A stretch of DNA of 64,000 nt from Pirellulaceae bacterium. Its GTDB lineage: Bacteria; Planctomycetota; Planctomycetia; Pirellulales; Pirellulaceae. Positions 1-8,993 of the stretch are shown one piece after another. The translations under genes and the position numbers were made by a program. The stretch is from positions 124,001-188,000 of the forward strand of contig JAQWSU010000022.1 in NCBI GenBank assembly GCA_029243025.1. The letters are read 5' to 3'. A model generated the notes under the pieces. It had not been told where the DNA came from and did not search any database. It saw nothing but the letters and a program-made list of their open reading frames with translations. Within the stretch, counting starts at the first letter, position 1. Each line of letters starts with the position of its first letter.

Positions 1-137
1 CTCGACTTCAAGCACCGATCGCATTGACCGTGCTCCGATGCTCCGCCTTGCGGCAAGCTCTCAACGTGGGCGAAATAACCGCTTCCGTCGTGGCACTGCC
101 AGTCAATTGACAATCGATGGTCCGAAGGAGTTGATTG

Positions 138-1178
138 GTGCGCGCGATCGTCTTCGAACAATTTCAACAACCATTGCAAGTTTGTGACGTGCTGGATCCA
201 ACACCGCCCGCCGACGGTGTTGTGATTTCTGTTGCTGCCAGCGGTCTTTGCCGGAGTGATTGGCATGGTTGGATGGGACACGATCCGGATATTCAGCTGC
301 CGCATGTGCCGGGACATGAATTTGCCGGCCGGGTTGCAGAGGTTGGGCCTGAGGTGACACGATGGCGGGTCGGTGATCGTGTCACGGTGCCGTTTTGCGT
401 CGGATGTGGTGCCTGTGAGACCTGTCTACAAGGTGACCTGCAGATTTGTGATCACTATTTTCAACCGGGTTTCACAGCCTGGGGGGCGTTCGCAGAATAT
501 GTTGCGATTCCTCACGCTGATCTAAATCTTGTTCAACTCCCAGAGGAATTGGCCTTTGACGCGGCGGCCAGTTTGGGCTGCCGAATGGTGACGGCCTTCC
601 GTGCCGTCGTTGATCAAGGACGGCTTCAACCTGACCAATGGATTGCTATATTCGGCTGTGGTGGGGTTGGACTCTCGGCGGTGATGATCGCGAAGAGCTT
701 GGGAGCGAAGGTCATTGGGATCGATGTCCAACCGTCTGCTTTGCAAATGGCTGCCCAATTCGGGGCGGATTACATGATTGACCCCGCCAACGAGGATCCT
801 GTCGATGCGATTCGCGACCTGGTGCCGGCTGGTGTTTCCGTGACAATCGATGCCTTGGGCCGTGCGGATATTTGCTGCCAAGCGATTGCCGCTCTGCGCA
901 AACGTGGCCGGCATGTCCAGGTGGGTTTGTTGGCTGGAGCGGAAGTGTCATTGTCTTTGGATCAAGTGATCGCGAAAGAGCTTGAGCTGTTAGGAAGTCA
1001 CGGAATGTCTGCCCAAGCATACGGACCATTGCTCGAGATGATTGCGTGCGGGAAACTTCACCCCGAGCGATTGATTGCGGAAAAAGCCCGCCTCGATGAT
1101 CTTCCCCGACTGCTGCCCCGCATGGGACGAAATCAGCACCACGGGATCACCGTCATTGAATTGACGCAGTCGGATTGA
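138..1178 (+). CDS. Zinc-dependent alcohol dehydrogenase (MDR family)
   Basis: A medium-chain, zinc-dependent alcohol/polyol dehydrogenase oxidising an alcohol to an aldehyde or ketone with NAD(P). The N-terminal GroES-like half carries the catalytic zinc site (Cys38 in GLCRSDWHG, then GHE at 59-61). It also has a structural-zinc loop with cysteines near 90, 93, 96 and 104. The cofactor half has the Rossmann motif GCGGVGLSAV near residue 174. The length of 346 aa is normal for the family. I chose the GTG at 138 because AAGGAG at 125-130 lies 7 bases upstream and MRAIVFEQF is a typical beginning; a TTG at 135 would add one residue. It converges on the FabI-like gene, so it is not part of that minus-strand cluster. 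The substrate cannot be read from sequence. Confidence 0.88.
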   Translation: MRAIVFEQFQQPLQVCDVLDPTPPADGVVISVAASGLCRSDWHGWMGHDPDIQLPHVPGHEFAGRVAEVGPEVTRWRVGDRVTVPFCVGCGACETCLQGDLQICDHYFQPGFTAWGAFAEYVAIPHADLNLVQLPEELAFDAAASLGCRMVTAFRAVVDQGRLQPDQWIAIFGCGGVGLSAVMIAKSLGAKVIGIDVQPSALQMAAQFGADYMIDPANEDPVDAIRDLVPAGVSVTIDALGRADICCQAIAALRKRGRHVQVGLLAGAEVSLSLDQVIAKELELLGSHGMSAQAYGPLLEMIACGKLHPERLIAEKARLDDLPRLLPRMGRNQHHGITVIELTQSD

Positions 1179-1237
1179 CGTTGTTTTGTGTCGGACCGCA
1201 GCTTCGTTTTACGACCGGAACAAGGTTGTTCGAAAAC

Positions 1238-2044
1238 CTACTTATTGGCATCCATCACCCGCTGAACAATCGACGCGTCAAAGTAGTTGATCGACATGCC
1301 GGCGTCCACCACGATTTGTTGGGCATTGATGCCACTCGATCGGGGGCTGAGTAGGAATGCGGCCGTGTTTGCCGCCTCGCCGGTTTGCACGGCCTTGCCA
1401 CGTGGGATTACTTGTTCGGCAAACAGGTAGGCGTCTACGTATCCCGGGATCCCTGCTGAGGCACTGGTCTTGAGCAGTCCGGGGGCGACTGCGTTAAAAC
1501 GCACTTGCGAAAACTGACTAAATGACTTCGCCAAGAATGCGAGCGATGAATCCAGAGCTGCTTTGACGGGTGCCATGAAACCGTAGTTTTCGCTCGCCAT
1601 CCGAGTTGTTGAAATCGAGACGGTGACGACCGAAGCATCCTGGCTGAATAGGTCCTTAAATGCATTGGCAATTGCAATCAGTGAGTAGCAGGAAACGTCA
1701 ATCGTACGAAGGAACTGTGCTTTTCCCGTTTCGTGGAATGGTTTCATGCCGCCGGAGTAGTCGGCGAATGCGATGGAATGCAGGAGACCGTCAACCTGTG
1801 GATGCTGCTGTTCAATCTGAGTTTTTACCGCGGCAATTTGCTGCTCGGACTCGACATCGCAGACATAGATATCGGATTCCGGGAAGAGCTTTGAAACCGC
1901 TTCGCGCCGTTGCTCGGAACGAACCACGTAAACGACATTCGCGCCAGCCGCTGCGACGCACTTGCCGACATGATAAGCGACGCTTTTTCGATTCGCGACA
2001 CCAAAGATAACGATCGTTTTGTCTTCAAGCTGTAGGAAATCCAT
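1238..2044 (-). CDS. fabI: FabI-like enoyl-[acyl-carrier-protein] reductase
   Basis: An SDR-fold enoyl-ACP reductase that would reduce trans-2-enoyl-ACP with NAD(P)H. The N-terminus has the FabI-style nucleotide-binding segment [15 protein letters not shown] (residues 14-28). The catalytic Tyr154-x6-Lys161 spacing (YGFMAPVK) is the FabI pattern rather than the Y-x3-K of ordinary SDRs. The C-terminal [15 protein letters not shown] fits the family end, and 268 aa is close to the usual 260. It is the last gene of the minus-strand fatty-acid-like cluster, about 115 bp after the dehydratase gene with a tandem repeat between them. It could be the housekeeping enzyme or a pathway-dedicated paralogue; the neighbours favour the latter. 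Confidence 0.85.
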   Translation of the reverse strand: MDFLQLEDKTIVIFGVANRKSVAYHVGKCVAAAGANVVYVVRSEQRREAVSKLFPESDIYVCDVESEQQIAAVKTQIEQQHPQVDGLLHSIAFADYSGGMKPFHETGKAQFLRTIDVSCYSLIAIANAFKDLFSQDASVVTVSISTTRMASENYGFMAPVKAALDSSLAFLAKSFSQFSQVRFNAVAPGLLKTSASAGIPGYVDAYLFAEQVIPRGKAVQTGEAANTAAFLLSPRSSGINAQQIVVDAGMSINYFDASIVQRVMDANK

Positions 2045-2066
2045 GAGGTGCCCTTGAGGTTGTGCC

Positions 2067-2122
2067 CTTGAGTTCAGACCCTTGAGTTCAGACCTTTGAG
2101 TTCAGACCCTTGAGTTCAGACC
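2067..2122. repeat. Four 14-bp tandem repeats
   Basis: Four head-to-tail copies of CTTGAGTTCAGACC. Copy 3 begins with T instead of C, and a partial fifth copy (TTTG) follows. They lie in the intergenic gap between the dehydratase and FabI-like genes and encode nothing obvious. Confidence 0.9.
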
Positions 2123-2158
2123 TTTGCCCGCAAAACCCTCGGGCTGAGCGGTTGGGGT

Positions 2159-2611
2159 TCAAGAGACATCTTGTGGAGCTGCCAGAGCGCAGGCAAATTC
2201 GAATCTCAGTACCGTTTCCTTGCCTCGCATCATCTTGGCTTTCATGAAGAAGGCATTTGAGACCTTTTCGATAAGCTCTACCTCGATTTGAACTTGGTCG
2301 CCTGGTCGAACCATTTTTCGAAAGCGAACATCGTTCATGCGAGTGGCGACGGGGACGCCTTCCCCTGGGGCTTGCGCGAGGAGGATTGCCCCGGCTTGCA
2401 TGCTTGCTTCACAAAGAATGATCCCCGGCACGAGAGGATAGTTGGGGTAATGTCCTTGGAAAAAAAACTCTTCGGCTCGGAACGTCTTTTGGCAAACGAT
2501 TCGGTTGTCGGATTGTTGTACGACTTCATCGATTAACAGCATCGGCGGCCGGTGAGGGATCATCGCCTCGATCTGTTGCTGATTCATGGCGCGGGGGCTG
2601 TCTGGAGACAT
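2159..2611 (-). CDS. FabZ-like 3-hydroxyacyl-ACP dehydratase
   Basis: A hotdog-fold dehydratase that would convert 3-hydroxyacyl-ACP to trans-2-enoyl-ACP. The start [13 protein letters not shown] and the active-site block [15 protein letters not shown] with CEASMQAG are those of FabZ. Counting from the longest start, the catalytic residues are His54 and Glu68, the 14-residue spacing known for FabZ. The length (150 aa, or 142 from the alternative start) fits. The alternative ATG at 2587 forms a 4-base ATGA overlap with the stop of the upstream FAD oxidoreductase, which suggests translational coupling; neither start has a good ribosome site. The gene sits between a desaturase-like gene and the enoyl reductase, so it most likely serves the same acyl-ACP pathway. 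Confidence 0.85.
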   Translation of the reverse strand: MSPDSPRAMNQQQIEAMIPHRPPMLLIDEVVQQSDNRIVCQKTFRAEEFFFQGHYPNYPLVPGIILCEASMQAGAILLAQAPGEGVPVATRMNDVRFRKMVRPGDQVQIEVELIEKVSNAFFMKAKMMRGKETVLRFEFACALAAPQDVS

Positions 2612-4044
2612 GAGCCTGATTTCGTTGAGGTTTTCATGAGCAGAGCGTCAACATCGTTGGCGACGATGACTCCATAATTTATCGCGCCTAACCAGCCCGA
2701 CATGATGATTCCTACGCTGCCAGCGTGAAAAAGGCCGCCCACTTGTTCGGGGAGTGATCTGCTGACAGCCAAGCCTTCGAATTTCGTGCCGAAGCTGGAG
2801 CCCTGCAGGTGTTTCGTGTAGTGCTGAAACGTTTTGGGCGTTGCGACTTCAACGTGGTCCACCCGCTCACGAATGTTCGGTACGTAGCGATCAAGATCAT
2901 CAAGGGTTGATTCGGCCAGATCGGTCTTGCTTGCCTGGTAGTCTTCCTTATTCAACGCGTTCCAATCTTCAAAGTTGGCGTTCGTGCTGGAAACGATCAA
3001 GCAACGCGGTCGACCCTCGGGACGAGTACGAGGATAGTAAAACGAATAAGTGCGACTGGTGATGTCGCGGCTCAGTAACAGATCCGTGCGGAACAGGGGT
3101 GCTTTGGAACTGAACAACAGATCGCCAGTTGACTCCTCCACTCGTTCGTCTTCCTTCAACGCCATGTAGACTTGCGTACTGCTGTTGTTGAGTCTGACTT
3201 CTTGAGCGTCTTCGACGAATTTCTTGTCCAGATGGTCTTTTCCGACTAGTTGAAAGATCGTTGATTTTAGGTTTGCATTGGAGACGACAGCGGACGTTTT
3301 GATTGTTTTTCCATTCACCTGAACGCCGGTTACTTTGCCCCGGTCGACGACGATTTTTCCCACATCACTACGGATGCGAATGTCGACGCCGTTGTTCAAC
3401 ATCTCGGCCTGCATGTGTTTGACTAGCTTGTCCGTCCCACCCTCGAAGGTGAAAACACCTTTGGACATGAAGTTTGAGAAAACAATTCCATAAGTGATGG
3501 CAGGATCTTCCAGAGTCGAACCGTTGGCGTAAGTAATCGGTTCCATCAACAGCCGAATTACATCTTCTCGACCGGGGAAAAAACGATCGAACAGTTGCCG
3601 GGTTGTTGTGCCCTGGTCGTCGTAGAAGTTCATGCCGCGAGCCGTATCGAAGAAACCATTTACGTTCGCCGCTTCGATCTTGAAATGCTCAGTCAGTAGC
3701 CGAGTGAAATCCTCTCGGTTGAAAGAAGTCGTCAGCGAGAACATCGGATTGTCGAATCGAATGTTCTTCAGTTGGACAATTGAATCTGCGATTTCCCTGG
3801 TCCAATAACGACGGCAGCTCTTGATCATGCCGTAGGGAAATCCATGCAACGAAATGTCAAAGATGTGTCCACTCGGTCGCTTGAACCAAGTGGCCATTCC
3901 GCCCAATTTGTAATGTTGCTCGAGTAGCAGAACAGATCGTCCGGCGCGCGCCAAAACATTGGCCGCAGTCAGTCCGGCTAAACCGCTGCCGATGACCACG
4001 ACATCGTACGAATCTTTCGTGCCTTTCAGAAAATCCCTTGCCAT
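2584..4044 (-). CDS. CrtI/phytoene-desaturase-like FAD oxidoreductase (copy 2)
   Basis: A 486-aa flavoprotein of the phytoene desaturase / retinol saturase superfamily. The FAD-binding Rossmann motif [21 protein letters not shown] (residues 15-35) is followed by the [16 protein letters not shown] segment typical of CrtI-like enzymes. The C-terminal FAD-contact region is around [21 protein letters not shown]. Such enzymes desaturate, saturate or isomerise polyenes. It follows the first FAD oxidoreductase after about 33 bp and overlaps the FabZ-like gene. The position inside an ACP/ketosynthase/dehydratase/enoyl-reductase cluster suggests it acts on a polyunsaturated acyl chain rather than a carotenoid, but that is inference. 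Confidence 0.8.
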   Translation of the reverse strand: MARDFLKGTKDSYDVVVIGSGLAGLTAANVLARAGRSVLLLEQHYKLGGMATWFKRPSGHIFDISLHGFPYGMIKSCRRYWTREIADSIVQLKNIRFDNPMFSLTTSFNREDFTRLLTEHFKIEAANVNGFFDTARGMNFYDDQGTTTRQLFDRFFPGREDVIRLLMEPITYANGSTLEDPAITYGIVFSNFMSKGVFTFEGGTDKLVKHMQAEMLNNGVDIRIRSDVGKIVVDRGKVTGVQVNGKTIKTSAVVSNANLKSTIFQLVGKDHLDKKFVEDAQEVRLNNSSTQVYMALKEDERVEESTGDLLFSSKAPLFRTDLLLSRDITSRTYSFYYPRTRPEGRPRCLIVSSTNANFEDWNALNKEDYQASKTDLAESTLDDLDRYVPNIRERVDHVEVATPKTFQHYTKHLQGSSFGTKFEGLAVSRSLPEQVGGLFHAGSVGIIMSGWLGAINYGVIVANDVDALLMKTSTKSGSCLQTAPAP

Positions 4045-4077
4045 ACTCGTTTTGGTCCCGAAGCTTGGAAATGAAAA

Positions 4078-5472
4078 TTAACTTCGCAAGCAGTGCTGAT
4101 TCGCGATTGAGATTCCACTGATGATCGACCCTATGATACCGACAAAGCCCTGATCTGTCCCGCACACATACAAGTTTTCGATGTCAGTTGTGCCGTCTAG
4201 CTGCTTGGTAGGAGCGCCGTAAACGGCGCCGTTGTCGTGCCAAGTGAAACGGCGGATCGTGGCGGGCGTAAAAGTGTCGGTGTCAATGACGTGCCCGCGA
4301 AAATCCGGCACGAAGCGAACAGCGGATGCGATCGCCCGGTCGTACCACCTGAGCTTTTCTAGCCGGTATTGTTCCTCTGACAAGGCTGCCCATCGATCGA
4401 AATTCGCGATCGTCGTGATGCGGATGACTCCGTCCGGCAAACGTTTTTCTTCATCGTCGGAGTCGTAAAGGAAATTGTTGGGGGAGCAGATGACCCCCGT
4501 GCGGACGTCGCACAGTTCGTCAATCGGTTTCTGCCAATGGAACTTTTCTGAGTCGTTGTAAAACACGATGGTGCGGTTATATCCCACTTCGACGGGCTTC
4601 CTGTCCAGGACCGAAATGGATTCGACAAAAGAAAGTTGGCCGGCGTCCGCTGTGCTTACGCGGTCGACATCGTCGCACATGCGCATCGTCTCGACCCAGC
4701 CGGCTGATGAGAGGATTCGTTTTCCCTCGATTTCGGTGCCATCATCGAGCACCACGCCGGTGGTTCGACCGTCCTCGATGTGAATGTGGTCCACGCCGGC
4801 GCGTAACCGGAGTTCGCCCCCCAGTTCGCGGTAGCGTTTGACCAAGTTTTTGAGAATCAGACGGACGCCTGCCAGTGGCCTCGCAAAACCTTCCATGAAA
4901 ATGCTACGGAACATAATGCAAAATTGCCCGAAGTCCATGTCGTTTTCACGCGCATTGCCGTACCACATCAGCGGGCAGAGCAGCATTTCGATGAGTAGAG
5001 GTTCGCTGATCTCTTCCGCCAAGATCTCTCTTGCCGATAACTCGTATTCGTTGGCTGAGAGATCGTCGTAGTCGACAATTCTGCCCACAACTCGCTCAAA
5101 ACCATCGATTTGATCAGGGAATCGCGACGAAATCTCCGATTTAAGTAACTCGAGGTCGTTGCCGAAGTCGAGTTTCGCGTCCGGAAATGCGATCGTTGAA
5201 CCAATCTGTGGAGACAACGCAAAATCTTCCCAGCGAAATCGCAACTGCCTTAATAGTCGCGCAAAAGGACCCTTCTTGGTTCCTTTCGGCGTGAAGTTGG
5301 TAATCGCGTGCAAGCCGACGTCGTAGTCACGGCCGCGCAATCGATAGAAGGAATTCAGTCCGCCAATCGTGTAATGGCGTTCCAGAATCAAAACCTTCTG
5401 GTCGAAGTAGGCAAGGCGAATGCCGGCCGCGAGACCGGACATTCCTGCACCGATGATGATCGTATCGTACAT
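4078..5472 (-). CDS. CrtI/phytoene-desaturase-like FAD oxidoreductase (copy 1)
   Basis: A 464-aa flavoprotein related to, but well diverged from, the next gene. It begins directly with the dinucleotide fold TIIIGAGMSGLAAGIRLA and ILERHYTIGGLNSFYR, and ends with the FAD-contact block NLYVCGTDQGFVGIIGSIISG. I see no signal peptide or membrane helix, so it is probably cytosolic or peripheral. The pairing of two diverged copies in tandem is notable because anammox ladderane-candidate clusters are also described as carrying CrtI-like genes beside FabF, FabZ and ACP. The start ATG has no strong ribosome site and lies 109 bp after the ACP stop. The exact reaction is unknown. Confidence 0.8.
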   Translation of the reverse strand: MYDTIIIGAGMSGLAAGIRLAYFDQKVLILERHYTIGGLNSFYRLRGRDYDVGLHAITNFTPKGTKKGPFARLLRQLRFRWEDFALSPQIGSTIAFPDAKLDFGNDLELLKSEISSRFPDQIDGFERVVGRIVDYDDLSANEYELSAREILAEEISEPLLIEMLLCPLMWYGNARENDMDFGQFCIMFRSIFMEGFARPLAGVRLILKNLVKRYRELGGELRLRAGVDHIHIEDGRTTGVVLDDGTEIEGKRILSSAGWVETMRMCDDVDRVSTADAGQLSFVESISVLDRKPVEVGYNRTIVFYNDSEKFHWQKPIDELCDVRTGVICSPNNFLYDSDDEEKRLPDGVIRITTIANFDRWAALSEEQYRLEKLRWYDRAIASAVRFVPDFRGHVIDTDTFTPATIRRFTWHDNGAVYGAPTKQLDGTTDIENLYVCGTDQGFVGIIGSIISGISIANQHCLRS

Positions 5473-5581
5473 CTCAAGAGGATCTGGCGAGCGCTAACGG
5501 TTGAGGGGGCACCGAGTGTAGTCGTGGCAAAACTTTGAGCAGGCGCGCTCGCGAGATTGCAGCTGAAGGCAAGGTGGATAG

Positions 5582-5839
5582 CTAGACGGCGACATCCTTC
5601 ATTAATGGTTCCAAGTAAGTGCAAGTGCTCTGCATGCTGGCCAGTTCCGGATAGTCCTCTTCCGGAATCTGAATCCGATAACGCTTGCGCAATTCCATCA
5701 CGATATCGAGGAAGTCCATGCTGTCTAATTCCAGCTGATCGCGAAAGGCAACATCGTCTTTCAAATCACTTAAGTCTTCATCCGGTGCGATATTCTCGAG
5801 GATGTCGAGGATCACGCCGCGGATTTCGTTGGGTGTCAT
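5582..5839 (-). CDS. Acyl carrier protein
   Basis: An 85-aa acyl carrier protein that tethers the growing acyl chain on a phosphopantetheine arm. The attachment serine is Ser40 in QLELDSMDFLDIVMELRKRY, a variant of the usual DSLD motif (DSMD). The protein is acidic with the expected helical pattern. The start at 5839 is chosen because GGGAG lies about 10 bases upstream and homology starts at MTPNEIRGVILDILENIAP; the longer ORF would run back into the ketosynthase gene. It follows the ketosynthase by 29 bp. The non-canonical serine motif suggests a pathway-dedicated carrier rather than the housekeeping AcpP. Confidence 0.9.
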   Translation of the reverse strand: MTPNEIRGVILDILENIAPDEDLSDLKDDVAFRDQLELDSMDFLDIVMELRKRYRIQIPEEDYPELASMQSTCTYLEPLMKDVAV

Positions 5840-5868
5840 TCGTTCACTTACTCCCGTTGATGAACTGA

Positions 5869-7128
5869 TTAAAACCTTTTGATGATGACAACCGAATTGA
5901 TGCCCAGCATGCCAAACGAATTGTTGAGGATATATTCGACCTTTTTCAATTCGCGCGGTTGATTTGCAACCAAACCGGGCAGCTCGCATTCTGGATCAAG
6001 TTCTTCGACATTGATCGTTGCGTGACAGACTCCGTCGTCAAACGACACTAAATTACCCGCCAGTTCTAAGGCGCCCGCGGCGCCCATGCAGTGGCCGATG
6101 AAACTTTTTGTATTATTGAATTGAACTGAATCGCAGCCTCCGAAGGCACGTCGCAAGGCTGCGCACTCTTGGGAATCGCCGCTGGAAGTACCTGTTGCGT
6201 GCGTGCTGACGATGTCGATCTGATTTGCCGACAAGCCCGCTCGCTTCAAGGCCAACTCCACACACTCCGCTTGGCGGTCACTGTTCGGCAGCACGAAATC
6301 GGTCGCGTCTGTGTTGATTGCGTAGCCCGCCAATTCACCATAGATTTTTGCTCGCCTTCGCTTCGCATCACTCAAACGCTCCAAGACATACATGCAGCCG
6401 CCTTCCGCGACCACGATGCCCGTGCGATTGGTGTCAAAGGGGCGGGAAGCTTTCGTGGGATCGTCGTGCTCTGCCAACGCGCCTTGACTCTTGAAGCTGG
6501 CAAAGATCCCGAAGGTGTGAATGCTTTCGGAAACGCCTCCGGCCAAAGCGACATCGCATTCGCCAAGCCGTAACATTTGCGCACCTTGAATTAGTCCTGC
6601 GTTGCCCGCCGCACATGCCGCTCCGATCGTGTAGTGCGGGCCGTTTACACCTGTGTTTAACGCCACTTCCCCGGCCGGATTGTTGGCAACCGTCCGTGGA
6701 TTATGGTGATGCGACCAAAAGGCCGTATCGTAATCGTATCCCTTGAGTTCGAAAATCTCGTTTTCCGTTTCCACGCTACCGTGCTCGGTCACACCGACGT
6801 AGATGCCTACGCCTGCCTTATCGACGTTTTCCCAGTCGAGACCGCTGTCAGCAATCGCTTCACGCGTGCTGTAAATACCCACGGAGCCGGCACGCGTCCC
6901 TCGACGGGAGTCCTTGCGGCTCTGGTATCGTCGAGTGTCGAAATCGCAGACGCCCGCCAGCGTCTTGCCGACATAACGAATCTCATAAGGGCTCACGCCA
7001 CTACGCCCCTCCAGCAGGTTCTCCCGAAAAGTTTTCAGGTCGTTCCCGTTGGGGGAGGTCAAGCCGATGCCTGTGATCACGATGCGTTGATCCTCAGGCA
7101 GGTCAACCGTCGACGTCGAAGCAATCAT
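5869..7128 (-). CDS. FabF-type beta-ketoacyl-ACP synthase
   Basis: A thiolase-fold condensing enzyme that extends acyl-ACP with malonyl-ACP. The catalytic triad is visible: Cys172 in TIGAACAAGNAG, His310 in STHATGTSSGD and His346 in SFIGHCMGAAGALE. The N-terminus RIVITGIGLTSPNGND and the C-terminal NNSFGMLGINSVVIIKRF fit FabF/KAS II, and 419 aa is the normal size. The start has AAGGA about 6 bases upstream. The nucleophile context ACAAGNAG differs from the classic ACATG of FabF, which supports a specialised substrate. It lies between the reductase gene (33-bp gap) and the ACP gene, evidently in one transcription unit. Confidence 0.9.
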   Translation of the reverse strand: MIASTSTVDLPEDQRIVITGIGLTSPNGNDLKTFRENLLEGRSGVSPYEIRYVGKTLAGVCDFDTRRYQSRKDSRRGTRAGSVGIYSTREAIADSGLDWENVDKAGVGIYVGVTEHGSVETENEIFELKGYDYDTAFWSHHHNPRTVANNPAGEVALNTGVNGPHYTIGAACAAGNAGLIQGAQMLRLGECDVALAGGVSESIHTFGIFASFKSQGALAEHDDPTKASRPFDTNRTGIVVAEGGCMYVLERLSDAKRRRAKIYGELAGYAINTDATDFVLPNSDRQAECVELALKRAGLSANQIDIVSTHATGTSSGDSQECAALRRAFGGCDSVQFNNTKSFIGHCMGAAGALELAGNLVSFDDGVCHATINVEELDPECELPGLVANQPRELKKVEYILNNSFGMLGINSVVIIKRF

Positions 7129-7161
7129 CTGCGATCCTTGCGTTTCTGTAAACTCTTGAGG

Positions 7162-8151
7162 CTACCCATTCACCCACGAGTTGGCAAGACGCCGCATTCC
7201 CTCCGCGGTTGAAATACGGGGCGAATATCCAAAGTCGTCGCGCGCGCGCTGAATGTTAAAGTGGTGGGAACACGCTAACTGGGATGCCAGGAAGCGGGTC
7301 ATGCGGGGTTCCTGCTCGAGCCGCAGCCCTCGGTGGATTGCTTCCAATATCGTCCCCAGTTGCCAAGCGGTGGTGAATGAAATCTTTCGCTTGATGTGCG
7401 ATTGTCCCGCGAGCTTGAGGAGATCGTTGATCCAGTCCCAGCAATTGACAGGCTCTCCCTGGCTGATGAAGTAGGCGCGTCCGTTCACCGGCGAGCCTTT
7501 GCCCAGCGCATCGCAAGCCTGGAGGTGGGCCTCGGCCGCATTTTCGACGTAGACCATGTCAATTAAATTTTGGCCATCGCCGACCTGTCGAAGTTTTCCC
7601 GATTTCGCCCGCTCGATCAGTCGCGGCACTAAGTGGCTGTCACGTGGCCCCCAAATGAGGTGTGGACGCAAAGCACAGCTGTAGAGTTGATCGCTACAGG
7701 CAGCCAAGACGGCTTTTTCTGCCAACGCTTTGGCGTGTGGATAATGGCAGAGCCAGCTATCGGGATAGGCGGCCGTCTCATCCTGGTTGATTTGGTCGCT
7801 GCCGTCAAAAGTGACGCTCGGACTACTGGTGTAGATTAACTTTGGAACGTTTTGGGAATGACAAGCGGCGATCACATGTTGGGTGCCCAGCGTGTTAATT
7901 TCATAATAGTCGTTCCACTTGCCCCAGATTCCTGCGATGGCCGCCGTATGAAAAACGGCGTCGATGCCCTCGCACGCTTGCTCGACCGCATCCGGATCTC
8001 GAATGTCCGCCGAGATGCAATCCATGCCGGCGGCGGCCAGTTCGGGGTAGTTCCCTCGAGCGAGCACACGGACTTGGTCGCCCCGCTGCTGTAATTGCTC
8101 CGCGATGTAGCGGCCCAAGAATCCCCCGGCACCGGTGACTAACGCCCGCAT
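7162..8151 (-). CDS. NAD(P)-dependent 3beta-HSD/OleD-like reductase
   Basis: A 329-aa extended SDR. It has the nucleotide motif [16 protein letters not shown] at the N-terminus, a catalytic Tyr-x3-Lys in [12 protein letters not shown], and the block [17 protein letters not shown] typical of the 3beta-hydroxysteroid dehydrogenase family. That family includes OleD, which reduces the beta-keto acid in long-chain olefin synthesis. The start was placed at 8151, where [10 protein letters not shown] begins; the longer ORF adds 49 low-quality residues that overlap the GNAT gene. Heading a ketosynthase/ACP cluster, it is a candidate for the beta-ketoacyl reduction step, since no FabG is present. That role is inferred. 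Confidence 0.8.
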   Translation of the reverse strand: MRALVTGAGGFLGRYIAEQLQQRGDQVRVLARGNYPELAAAGMDCISADIRDPDAVEQACEGIDAVFHTAAIAGIWGKWNDYYEINTLGTQHVIAACHSQNVPKLIYTSSPSVTFDGSDQINQDETAAYPDSWLCHYPHAKALAEKAVLAACSDQLYSCALRPHLIWGPRDSHLVPRLIERAKSGKLRQVGDGQNLIDMVYVENAAEAHLQACDALGKGSPVNGRAYFISQGEPVNCWDWINDLLKLAGQSHIKRKISFTTAWQLGTILEAIHRGLRLEQEPRMTRFLASQLACSHHFNIQRARDDFGYSPRISTAEGMRRLANSWVNG

Positions 8152-8184
8152 CGTTTTGTGGTTCCCGTCGTTCCCGCTCTCTGT

Positions 8185-8224
8185 AACCTTCAGTCGCTCG
8201 AGAAAACCTTCAGTCGCTCGAGAA
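8185..8224. repeat. Perfect 20-bp tandem duplication
   Basis: Two exact head-to-tail copies of AACCTTCAGTCGCTCGAGAA fill the gap between the GNAT gene and the OleD-like reductase gene. They look like a recent slippage duplication. Confidence 0.92.
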
Positions 8225-8234
8225 ACGCAAGTCC

Positions 8235-8765
8235 TCAATCGCCGTCTGACGTCGGGGCAAAGCCCATGGCAGCGTAGAAGCCCATCGCCGCTCGCCAAGC
8301 ACGTAACGTTTCAATCTCCATTTGGCCAACCGCCCGTTGTCCGCATTCTCGCTCGCAGGCCAGCACAAGCAACCGCCCGATGCCGCGTCGTTGGTGCGTC
8401 GGGGCGACCGCCAGCCAGTGAAGTCGGCCAGCATGGGTGTCAATCCGCGGCAACTCCAGCGTGATCGCCCCGACAAGCGTCGGGCCGTCAGTGGCAAAAA
8501 ACGAGCAGGAATTGGCGAACCAGGGGCGCGTTTGTAGCTCGCGACGAAAATCAGCCAGCTGCCAACCCCGGCTTGCTGCCCGCTCAAATGCCCGATTTTG
8601 GAGTTGGAGCCAGGCCGGCAAGTCCGGTTCGATCGGCCTTCGCACGAGTTGCAGCGGTTCCAGCGGCTTGGCCAACTTTTCGCTTGATGCGGCGGTCGTG
8701 TGGACTTTTTTCAACAGCCGGACGACCGGCGAGCGGTTGTCTGGTTCGGATTTGGGCCATTTCAT
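8235..8765 (-). CDS. GNAT-family N-acetyltransferase
   Basis: A 176-aa acyl-CoA-dependent N-acetyltransferase. Motif A is clear as [22 protein letters not shown] (the Q/R-x-x-G-x-G pyrophosphate loop), and [11 protein letters not shown] near the C-terminus matches motif B. The first 50 or so residues are not conserved-looking and rich in Lys/Ser. I took the ATG at 8765, with AGGA about 9 bases upstream; a TTG at 8825 would add 20 residues. The acceptor substrate is unknown. It lies upstream of the fatty-acid-like cluster on the same strand and divergent from the microcompartment regulator, so it may simply be a neighbour. Confidence 0.75.
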   Translation of the reverse strand: MKWPKSEPDNRSPVVRLLKKVHTTAASSEKLAKPLEPLQLVRRPIEPDLPAWLQLQNRAFERAASRGWQLADFRRELQTRPWFANSCSFFATDGPTLVGAITLELPRIDTHAGRLHWLAVAPTHQRRGIGRLLVLACERECGQRAVGQMEIETLRAWRAAMGFYAAMGFAPTSDGD

Positions 8766-8839
8766 GGCCTTTGATCCTACCCGGCAATCGGTGCGAACGT
8801 CAGTCGGCCGCCCCGGTCTGATCAATTGATGGCTGGATG

Positions 8840-8855
8840 AATGAAAACTTTCATT
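8840..8855. promoter_or_regulatory. Inverted repeat, candidate DeoR-type operator
   Basis: AATGAAA-AC-TTTCATT is a perfect 7-bp inverted repeat with a 2-base spacer. It lies in the divergent region between the GNAT gene and the DeoR-type regulator. DeoR-family repressors often bind TTTC-rich repeats, and this site is about 140 bp upstream of the regulator start. An AT-rich CATAAT at 8874-8879 downstream could be a -10 box. The assignment is inferred. Confidence 0.4.
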
Positions 8856-8993
8856 TCCGGGCTTGTTTTATGACATAATTAAGCACTAGAATGCCGGATC
8901 TGGTCTTTTGTGATTGAAAGTAGTCTCGTTATCGGCCATAATCGCCGTTTATCGCTAAGTTGTTTGAATGAAACCAGTCAATGGATCGATTTT

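Noticed and set aside
135-137. TTG as start of the alcohol dehydrogenase
   Set aside because: The adjacent GTG at 138 has better spacing to AAGGAG and gives the usual family beginning.
5582-7128. Housekeeping fabF-acpP pair
   Set aside because: Housekeeping acpP and fabF normally lie with fabG and fabD. Here neither is present, the ACP motif is DSMD, and CrtI-like genes are interleaved, so a dedicated pathway is more likely.
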